In this document: positions 31,478 to 34,489 of the stretch, piece by piece | How the letters are laid out: every line of letters begins with the position of its first letter | Numbering within the stretch: the stretch's first letter is position 1 | DNA from: an uncultured Muribaculaceae bacterium | GTDB taxonomy: Bacteria > Bacteroidota > Bacteroidia > Bacteroidales > Muribaculaceae | Direction of reading: 5' to 3' | DNA length: 34,489 nucleotides | NCBI GenBank assembly: GCA_910584665.1 | Contig: CAJUBL010000032.1 | Location: 1-34,489, forward strand | Notes under the pieces: model-generated | Database searches by the model: none | Told to the model about the DNA's origin: nothing | What the model saw: only the letters and a program-made list of their open reading frames with translations | Position numbers and translations under genes: made by a program

Positions 31478-32172
31478 TCAGAATCTGGTGTCACGACCTG
31501 ATGTCCATAATCTATCCGTCTGTATGCGAGATGTGCGGCCGGCAGCTCGTCGACAGTGAGAAAGCCATATGCGGTCATTGCTATATCGACATTCCGTTTA
31601 CCAATAATCACAGAATACCATTCAACAGCATCGAGCAGAGACTCATAGGAGAAACACCTGTACAGCGGGCGGCATCCTGGTTCGAATACCGTCGGCACAG
31701 TCCCTGCAGACAGCTCATCATAAAAGCAAAATATTTCAACAGACCGGATCTGGCCCGTACTCTCGGCTACATGTGTGCCGAAAAGCTTGACTCCGACGGA
31801 TTCTTTGACGGTATAGACATACTCATACCCGTACCGATGCACTGGCGTAAACAGGCAAGAAGAGGCTACAACCAGGCCGAAGAGATAGCCATAGGAATAA
31901 ACAAAATCACAGCGATACCCATCGCCGACAATCTCAGAGCGATACATGGACATAAAAGCCAGACTCAGCAGAGAGCCGATGACCGGTACATCAATGTCCG
32001 GAACCTGTTCGAAGTTGATCACCCCGGGGAACTGCAAGGCAAGCACATACTCATTGTCGATGATGTGATCACTACCGGATCTACCATACGGAGCTGTTGC
32101 AATGCCGTCGCCGATGCAGTCCCCGACATACGCATCAGCGTACTCACCATAGCATCCGCAACCGGAATATAA
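31459..32172 (+). CDS. ComF-family phosphoribosyltransferase-like protein
   Basis: The 237-residue product has an N-terminal zinc-finger-like part (YPSVCEMCG and AICGHCYID, four Cys) and a C-terminal phosphoribosyltransferase domain with the PRPP loop ILIVDDVITTGST at about residues 197-209. ComF proteins take part in DNA uptake in competent species, but many carriers are not competent, so the role here is unknown. RRGYNQAEEIA and SQTQQRADDR are family blocks. The GTG at 31459 is chosen because homologues have some ten residues before the first Cys motif. ATG at 31501 is an alternative that avoids the recX overlap. It is the third gene of the prmC-recX unit. Confidence 0.88.
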   Translation: MELTTLIRIWCHDLMSIIYPSVCEMCGRQLVDSEKAICGHCYIDIPFTNNHRIPFNSIEQRLIGETPVQRAASWFEYRRHSPCRQLIIKAKYFNRPDLARTLGYMCAEKLDSDGFFDGIDILIPVPMHWRKQARRGYNQAEEIAIGINKITAIPIADNLRAIHGHKSQTQQRADDRYINVRNLFEVDHPGELQGKHILIVDDVITTGSTIRSCCNAVADAVPDIRISVLTIASATGI

Positions 32173-32360
32173 AGACACACTTACTTAAATAATTTATTAA
32201 GTATCCACTATTTATTACAATATTTTAATCTATATCAACAATTTATTATAAAATGCTGATATCATTAAAAACCAGCATATTAGGTTTATTCGCATTTCAA
32301 TTTTATCTATATCACACCTATATTACTTTTAAATTAGCATAAACCTGCAAAGATTTAAGC
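32173..32360. other. AT-rich spacer after the ComF-like gene
   Basis: This very AT-rich stretch contains repeated ATTTATTA-like words and one weak hairpin (ATGCTG 32253-32258 with CAGCAT 32273-32278) that could end the prmC operon, though no strong T-tract follows. No coding frame was seen. It leads into the next promoter at 32361. Confidence 0.4.
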
Positions 32361-32368
32361 TAACTTTG
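32361..32368 (+). promoter_or_regulatory. -7 element of an unassigned transcription unit
   Basis: TAACTTTG in the context GCTAACTTTGCA is an exact, strong-looking Bacteroidota -7 element. The -33 region has no clear TTTG. It points at no large gene: a terminator follows about 190 bases later. Confidence 0.55.
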
Positions 32369-32418
32369 CAACCGGATAAACTAACAGACAGAGATTATAT
32401 TTACGGATTAGAGTCCGA

Positions 32419-32520
32419 ATGCATGATTTATTAAAAAGAATCAACTATTGGGTTAGTATTAATAAAATTATCTTATTGCTTAATCAATGGATTTTAGATA
32501 ATAATCGTGTTTTATGTTAG
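32419..32520 (+). CDS. Possible 33-residue peptide inside the candidate transcript
   Basis: ATG at 32419 to TAG at 32518-32520 encodes 33 residues that start MHDLLKRINYWVSINKIILL and continue LNQWILDNNRVLC. It is hydrophobic in the middle with Trp and Lys/Arg at the ends, somewhat like small toxic or membrane peptides. There is no Shine-Dalgarno sequence, but Bacteroidota rarely use one. Chance is a serious alternative in DNA this AT-rich. Confidence 0.25.
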   Translation: MHDLLKRINYWVSINKIILLLNQWILDNNRVLC

Positions 32521-32558
32521 GTTTGTTATTCCTGGAATACAATCCAGGTAATACAAAA

Positions 32559-32591
32559 TAAAGAGCGGCCTTGTGAAAAGCCGCTCTTTAT
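32559..32591. terminator. Bidirectional intrinsic terminator
   Basis: TAAAGAGCGGC and GCCGCTCTTTA form an 11-base stem with a 10-base loop. TTTTATT follows on the plus strand, and TATTTTGT follows on the minus strand, so it can end both the plus-strand small transcript and the minus-strand RHS tail operon. Confidence 0.85.
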
Positions 32592-32712
32592 TTTATTGAT
32601 GTACGACAAAATATGTAATGGAGACAATTTTGTAAGATTCTATTATTCCAAAGATTTGGATTTCCTGCTTTCTGCCGGAATAATAATAAGCCGATATGTA
32701 AGCGGCGAAAAT

Positions 32713-32859
32713 CTATATCTGCCATCTGTTATTGTATTCATTTACTATTTTCTTCACAGGATTACAGCCAGTTGTCAGAACAAACAAAGAAAATAACAGA
32801 CAGATCACTATAAAAACACCATTATTTATTCTGATTTTTTTTAATTTCATCTTCATCAT
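32713..32859 (-). CDS. Small lipoprotein after the orphan RHS tip, possible immunity remnant
   Basis: A 48-residue frame starts at 32859 (ATG ATG AAG ATG) and ends at TAG 32713. It has a basic start (MMKMKLKKIRINNG), a hydrophobic core (VFIVICLLFSLFVL), and a lipobox LTTGC with Cys32, followed by only 16 residues. The start overlaps the end of the RHS tip gene by 38 bases, the position expected for an immunity gene. After the TAG the same frame stays open to a TAA near 32595, right before the terminator. The gene may therefore be a truncated form of a longer lipoprotein, or a genuinely short lysis/immunity-type peptide. The composition after the TAG is unremarkable. Confidence 0.6.
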   Translation of the reverse strand: MMKMKLKKIRINNGVFIVICLLFSLFVLTTGCNPVKKIVNEYNNRWQI

Positions 32860-33445
32860 CTGATATCCGTTTTTTGATCTCACTTATAGCATTAAACTGT
32901 CCTGTGTCAGCACGCATCTCACGAGCATTCTTATCAGCCTCGGTTAAACTCAGATTCAGCAAATCCATCGCATGATTTCTGTTCTTTGCAGGTAACCGGC
33001 GAACCGTCGTCGCATTCTCAGACCATGTCTGGGATTTTGCATCATACGTAACTTTGGCTCTGTTTGCATCGACAAAGTATTTTCCTGTCGGATCTATAAA
33101 TCTGATGGGGTTTGCGGCGCAGTAGCTGTAGGGGCTGAGGTGGGGATAGTCATGTGCCTTGGGGTCGGGGCGGTTGAACATGGCGCGGTCATTGAAAAGC
33201 ATGCGGGCCTCGAAGTCGTGGAAGTTCAGGCCCCGGCGTGTTTCGAACTCGTTTTCTCGCATGCGCTCGAACGGCTCGCTGAAGCTTCGGGTGCCGCTGT
33301 ATTTGTAGCGGTTCTGCTCCTGCCCTGTGGAGGTGGCCATGGGAAGGCAGTAGGGGTAGTAGCCGGTCTGCTGATGCGGGCCTTTTCCCCGGATGTCCGT
33401 TACGGCGCGGATATTTCCATGATAGTCGGCGATATAGCTCACCAT
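32822..33445 (-). CDS. Orphan RHS-repeat tip with alternative C-terminal domain
   Basis: The 207-residue product is the end of a Bacteroidota RHS protein. Landmarks are SYIADYHGNIRAVTDI, TGYYPYCLPMATSTGQ with QNRYKYSG, RRGLNFHDFEARMLFNDR, and the core closer YPHLSPYSYCAANPIRFIDPTGK (written here in family form, residues about 100-122). After the closer a unique tail of about 85 residues follows, rich in Lys, Asp and Asn. It has no motif I can name. There is no signal and no long RHS shell, so it cannot be a complete toxin. The core part is GC-rich and the tail AT-rich, the usual mosaic of RHS tips. It has its own ATG 10 bases after the preceding gene. Confidence 0.82.
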   Translation of the reverse strand: MVSYIADYHGNIRAVTDIRGKGPHQQTGYYPYCLPMATSTGQEQNRYKYSGTRSFSEPFERMRENEFETRRGLNFHDFEARMLFNDRAMFNRPDPKAHDYPHLSPYSYCAANPIRFIDPTGKYFVDANRAKVTYDAKSQTWSENATTVRRLPAKNRNHAMDLLNLSLTEADKNAREMRADTGQFNAISEIKKRISDDEDEIKKNQNK

Positions 33446-33455
33446 ATAAAAGTAA

Positions 33456-34100
33456 TTAACCGTTAGCCCAATCCCACATATCTATTTGTGGATCCAAATA
33501 TAGCTTTTCGCCGTCATACAGAAAAACATATATCGGGCTATAATCCCTAAGTATAATTTCATGATCTATATCTTCAATACCTTTTATCGGATACTGCCTT
33601 GATTTGGATATAAACGTTTTATACCCCTTTTGAGGAATAAAAAATTTATTGAATAAACGACCGAATTCACTATCTATAATAAAAATTTTTTCCTCTCCTG
33701 ATAAATAGAATTTATAATTTTTTAAATCGTCGCGATATATAAGCTGTACCTGAACAACATTGGAATCAAGCAACAATTCATTTTTTTCAACAGGATAATA
33801 CGAATTATTAATTTCAGATTCAGACAATATATGTCGCGGTAATACTGCTATTATACAGTTGTTCTTTTTGATCTTTCCCATCAGGGGGTATATATGTCGG
33901 TGTATTAAACTGTCTATCGAATCTGAAAAGGCCAGTTTCTCAATTTCATGAATTAATAACGTGTCAATACAGTTTACTTTCTGTAATCTCACATGTGAGG
34001 TATATATCTTCTGAGGCTTACATTCAAGATATGTCAGAAAAAAAGGTAAAACTAAAGATAATCTTACTAAAAATCTTGTTTTTCTGTTAATATTCAACAT
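33456..34100 (-). CDS. Probable immunity protein of the JAB-like RHS toxin
   Basis: The 214-residue product starts with a hydrophobic export segment (RFLVRLSLVLPFFLTYLEC) after a basic start. The Cys at residue 27 could be lipidated, but the box LTYLEC is poor, so an ordinary signal or a membrane anchor is also possible. The rest is a mixed alpha/beta, Lys- and Ile-rich domain with no family I know. The start overlaps the end of the JAB-like toxin gene by 14 bases, the standard toxin/immunity coupling. The AT-rich composition matches the toxin tail. The immunity role is inferred from position only. Confidence 0.6.
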   Translation of the reverse strand: MLNINRKTRFLVRLSLVLPFFLTYLECKPQKIYTSHVRLQKVNCIDTLLIHEIEKLAFSDSIDSLIHRHIYPLMGKIKKNNCIIAVLPRHILSESEINNSYYPVEKNELLLDSNVVQVQLIYRDDLKNYKFYLSGEEKIFIIDSEFGRLFNKFFIPQKGYKTFISKSRQYPIKGIEDIDHEIILRDYSPIYVFLYDGEKLYLDPQIDMWDWANG

Positions 34101-34489
34101 ATTGCTTTAGTTTAGAATTGTAAATATAAAATCGCGGGGAGGAATGGTTGAAGCGGAGGGAATACATCAGTAATTTATTCTTTCCATCCTCATCACCGTC
34201 AGAAACAATAGAATTTTCGGAATGAGAGTGTATCCATTCCCTAAGATAATATAAATATTTAAGCTGACCGTTATATAATACCTGTCCTCCAACCTCACAA
34301 TGCTGTTGATGTCCTGAAGTTATGAAATTTGGTCCGTTGGATGTATTTCCTGTCCGGATCAGTCCGATCTCATTGTCTGAGACCTGTGTTACATTCTGTG
34401 AGAACATCTCGAAAACAGCTGTTCCTGCATCATTACCCCTGATTTCAAAGATGTCGACCACTCCCGATTTTTCGCCATAATTTGATGAC
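34087..34489 (-). CDS. C-terminal JAB/JAMM-like toxin domain of an RHS-type protein, partial
   Basis: The frame is open to the right edge of the window, so the N-terminal part, presumably an RHS shell, is missing. The 133 visible residues include YGEKSGVVDIFEIRGNDAG at the edge, FEMFSQNVTQVSDNEIGLIR, and WIHSHSENSIVSDGDEDG. The last has the JAMM metalloprotease pattern HxH...SxxD (bases 34192-34230), with one residue less between HSH and SDGD than in Rpn11 or RadC. This resembles the JAB-like toxin domains at the end of Bacteroidota polymorphic toxins, which are predicted metallopeptidases or isopeptidases. The end overlaps the probable immunity gene. Confidence 0.72.
   Translation of the reverse strand, partial: SSNYGEKSGVVDIFEIRGNDAGTAVFEMFSQNVTQVSDNEIGLIRTGNTSNGPNFITSGHQQHCEVGGQVLYNGQLKYLYYLREWIHSHSENSIVSDGDEDGKNKLLMYSLRFNHSSPRFYIYNSKLKQYVEY

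Larger units (their letters stand above)
32375..32591 (+). ncRNA. Candidate structured RNA or small-peptide transcript
   Basis: Between the -7 box at 32361 and the terminator at 32559-32591 lies about 215 bases with no recognised gene. It has a small hairpin CGGA/TCCG near 32405-32418, then a 33-codon ORF (32419-32520), then a strong hairpin CCTGGA-ATACAA-TCCAGG (32531-32548, extendable with one bulge), then the terminator. I do not recognise an Rfam class. 6S, tmRNA and RNase P landmarks are missing. Confidence 0.4.

Noticed and set aside
32596..32796. 66-codon plus-strand frame after the terminator
   Set aside because: It starts just past a terminator, lies opposite the small lipoprotein, and shows no family features.

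Overview
The window is a piece of a Bacteroidota chromosome, most likely order Bacteroidales. Many genes are preceded by the Bacteroidota -7 element TAnnTTTG, strong Shine-Dalgarno sequences are missing, and the families present (pRiA4b ORF-3-like protein, YwqE/CpsB-type phosphatase, Gly/Asn-rich pseudouridine synthase, Bacteroidota-type RHS tips) are typical of gut Bacteroidales. Muribaculaceae is my best family guess, by overall feel only. Gene density is high. Base composition is medium GC, with clearly AT-richer stretches by eye at about 19.15-22.5 kb and 32.2-34.5 kb (except the RHS core).

Layout. 1-3.5 kb: a truncated tRNA-Arg(CCG), an orphan HsdR-N-like nuclease-fold protein divergent from holA, a pRiA4b ORF-3-like protein and an ECF sigma factor. 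3.7-9.6 kb (minus strand): a TonB-dependent receptor, then a probable operon of lipoprotein, CpsB/YwqE-type tyrosine phosphatase, an extended SDR lacking its catalytic Tyr, and a GNGPS-motif protein of the MptE-like/GT42-like type. The receptor begins inside an array of three hairpin repeats, each carrying a promoter-like -33/-7 pair. 10-13 kb: a pseudouridine synthase with a long, internally duplicated disordered N-terminus, followed by asnS and a strong terminator.

13.2-23.5 kb is an extracellular-polysaccharide locus: Wza-like export lipoprotein, Wzc-like co-polymerase with a degenerate kinase domain, Wzy/ligase-like polymerase, Wzx flippase and a GT11 fucosyltransferase-like enzyme. It is interrupted by a two-gene RloA/RloB (AbiL-like) cassette on the opposite strand, followed by a GT2 glycosyltransferase. 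No initiating sugar-phosphate transferase is visible, so the locus is either incomplete or depends on genes elsewhere.

23.5-32.2 kb is housekeeping: folB, an EamA transporter, rnz, tadA-metH (overlapping), a possible 45-residue membrane protein, then prmC-recX-comF-like in overlapping order. 32.2-34.5 kb is an RHS tail region on the minus strand: the C-terminus of a JAB/JAMM-like toxin running off the right edge, a probable immunity protein, an orphan RHS tip with a different C-terminus, and a 48-residue lipoprotein overlapping its end. Between comF and the RHS tail lies an unassigned transcription unit with a good -7 box, a 33-codon ORF and a strong terminator.

The most interesting items are the RHS toxin/immunity cassette series, the RloAB cassette with a dyad over its promoter region, the covarying hairpin-promoter repeats, and the catalytically degenerate Wzc and SDR proteins in the two polysaccharide-linked operons.
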